A stretch of DNA of 5,569 nt. Source: Candidatus Aminicenantota bacterium. GTDB taxonomy: Bacteria > Acidobacteriota > Aminicenantia > Aminicenantales > Aminicenantaceae. The position numbers and the translations under genes were made by a program. The stretch spans positions 1 to 5,569 of the forward strand of contig WTAW01000103.1 of the NCBI GenBank assembly GCA_013139435.1, read 5' to 3'. Under the pieces are notes generated by a model. It searched no databases. It was not told the DNA's origin and saw only the letters and a program-made list of their open reading frames with translations. Positions 4,436-5,569 of this stretch are shown piece by piece (position 1 is the first letter of the stretch; every line of letters starts with the position of its first letter).

Positions 4436-5569
4436 CTGCAAATAAGAGCGCTTTTGTTCAAAATAATTTCAGCCCTCCTGATGATTCTTGTGCTCATCAG
4501 CAACACTCTTTTTGCTCAAGTGGAGCCTGAAAGCCTTTACGGCAAGATCATTAAGGAGATCATGATCGAGGGGCTCAAGCGCACAAAAGAATATATCGTC
4601 ACTCGAGAGCTGATTTCTAAAGTCGGCGAACCATTGCTCAAGGAAAACCTGGAAAGAGAACACCAAAGGCTGGAATTGCTGGATATTTTCAGCGAGATCA
4701 CAATCACACCCTCTGCTCAAGACGATGGTGTTGTACTGACTTACAGTTTTGTGGAAACATTTCCCTTCCTTCCCTCCATCAGTATCCAGATCACGGATGA
4801 GAACGGGATCTCTGCGGGTGGTGGATTAAAATCACCGAACCTACTCGGAAGAGACATCTTCTTTTCCGGACGTCTACTACTAGGAGGAGCCACCACAGTG
4901 GAGTTGTTGTTGGAAAATCCCTGGGTTACCGGAAATCATCTGGGATATAAGATGGAATACTACCATCGCGAGCGCGAAAACCAGATTGCCAACTTTAATG
5001 AGAAAGCCGATGAGTTTTATCTGAGTATCGGAAGCTATCTTGGAGAACATGGCCGGATTGGAGGAAGGTTCGAATTCCTCAGCATTCGAAGTGATACGGA
5101 TGGCGCCACGCTATCACCCGATAATCATGACGAAGTATCTAGATTCGCCTTACACCTGGGATATGATAACCGTGATGCCTTCAGTGACACCCATAGAGGT
5201 TGGTGGAATGATCTCGCCTTCTCAAGGGAAATGAAAATATTCAATTCCGACACCGACTTCTACCAGGTGGATCTGGATATCCGACGGTATATCCCCCTCG
5301 CGGATGGGCACACTCTGGCCCTTTTTTCGTTGACGACCCTACGGACAGGCACTGTGGGAGAGGACGTTGCTCCTTGGCAACTTTTTGGGATCGGGGGGAC
5401 AAACACTGTTCGCGGATGGGAGTATGCAGCGAGAACCGGAAAAAATCAGTTCATAAACACCCTGGAGTATCGGTTCACCATTTTAAAATCCAGGCTTATC
5501 ATGCTGCCGTTCAATATCCCTTATAAGGGAGGCATACACCTGGCTGTTTTTGGGGATTTGGGTATCGGA
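4436..5569 (+). CDS. Omp85-family (BamA/TamA-like) outer-membrane protein, N-terminal part (3' end outside window)
   Basis: The frame is open from 4421 to the right edge; 378 codons are visible if CTG 4436 is the start. The N-terminus reads as a signal peptide, with a hydrophobic core (about 10-22) and likely cleavage after Ala27 in TLFA-QV. Residues about 40-108 form one POTRA domain: IMIEGLKRTKEYIVTREL, then G64, LELLDIF and the closing LTYSFVE. From about 120 comes the beta-barrel (bacterial surface antigen family). It contains LGYDNRDAFSDTHRGWW (241-257), the usual D-x-R...G strand motif, and GGTNTVRGW (320-328), the conserved VRG(F/Y/W) signature of loop L6. BamA has five POTRAs and TamA three, so one POTRA marks a shorter Omp85 subtype whose substrate cannot be named. 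The start is uncertain: CTG 4436 fits the ribosome site, TTG 4454 and ATG 4481 are alternatives. G+C is moderate (about 47% in 4921-4980), like batD. Confidence 0.88.
   Translation, partial: MQIRALLFKIISALLMILVLISNTLFAQVEPESLYGKIIKEIMIEGLKRTKEYIVTRELISKVGEPLLKENLEREHQRLELLDIFSEITITPSAQDDGVVLTYSFVETFPFLPSISIQITDENGISAGGGLKSPNLLGRDIFFSGRLLLGGATTVELLLENPWVTGNHLGYKMEYYHRERENQIANFNEKADEFYLSIGSYLGEHGRIGGRFEFLSIRSDTDGATLSPDNHDEVSRFALHLGYDNRDAFSDTHRGWWNDLAFSREMKIFNSDTDFYQVDLDIRRYIPLADGHTLALFSLTTLRTGTVGEDVAPWQLFGIGGTNTVRGWEYAARTGKNQFINTLEYRFTILKSRLIMLPFNIPYKGGIHLAVFGDLGIG

Noticed and set aside
5040..5234. Open frame of 64 codons on the + strand inside the Omp85 gene
   Set aside because: The overlapping frame carries clear Omp85 motifs through this stretch, so the short frame is a chance by-product.
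1..5569. tRNA, rRNA, CRISPR array or integrase/transposase gene
   Set aside because: No cloverleaf, rRNA-like stretch, regular repeat-spacer pattern or recombinase motif was seen on either strand.

Overview
The window carries four protein genes, all on the + strand, and reads as Gram-negative chromosomal DNA. Signal peptides, an Omp85 barrel, a barrel-like cytochrome fusion and a BatD-type protein all imply an outer membrane. The mix of Bat-type, Omp85 and multiheme cytochrome genes fits an anaerobic or facultative lineage such as the Desulfobacterota (old Deltaproteobacteria) or a relative. That placement is inferred from gene content only; no marker gene is present.

Layout. (1) From the left edge to 980 is the C-terminal part of a BatD-like membrane protein, cut by the window start. 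(2) 981-1419 is an AT-rich gap with several inverted repeats, a possible sigma70-type promoter and a perfect 16-bp palindrome. (3) 1420-4190 is a tight two-gene cytochrome operon: a secreted protein with an N-terminal monoheme cytochrome c domain and a probable outer-membrane beta-barrel, then a periplasmic or surface pentaheme cytochrome c. (4) 4191-4435 is a second AT-rich gap. (5) From about 4436 to the right edge is the first part of an Omp85 (BamA/TamA-like) protein, with signal peptide, one visible POTRA domain and part of the barrel. It is cut by the window end and probably starts at a non-AUG codon.

The most striking signal is at the borders of the cytochrome operon. The last 14 codons and stop of the batD-like gene, plus about 20 bases after it, are repeated as a direct repeat (936-1001 and 4251-4319). 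The three differences in the coding part are all silent third-position changes, so both copies encode the same C-terminus. The cytochrome genes between the repeats look clearly richer in G+C than batD and the Omp85 gene. Together this suggests that the operon, with its leader, entered between batD and the Omp85 gene in a way that kept or restored the 3' end of batD, much as integrative elements do when they use the 3' end of a gene as attachment site. No integrase or transposase gene lies in the window. Two short motifs near the borders (GGGGACAG-type at 4218-4236, and CTAACCTGGAYTATTC at 1256 and 4349) resemble ends of mobile elements.

Functionally, the fusion protein and the pentaheme cytochrome could pass electrons between periplasm and outer membrane. 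This is inferred from architecture and gene linkage; the electron donor or acceptor cannot be read from the sequence.
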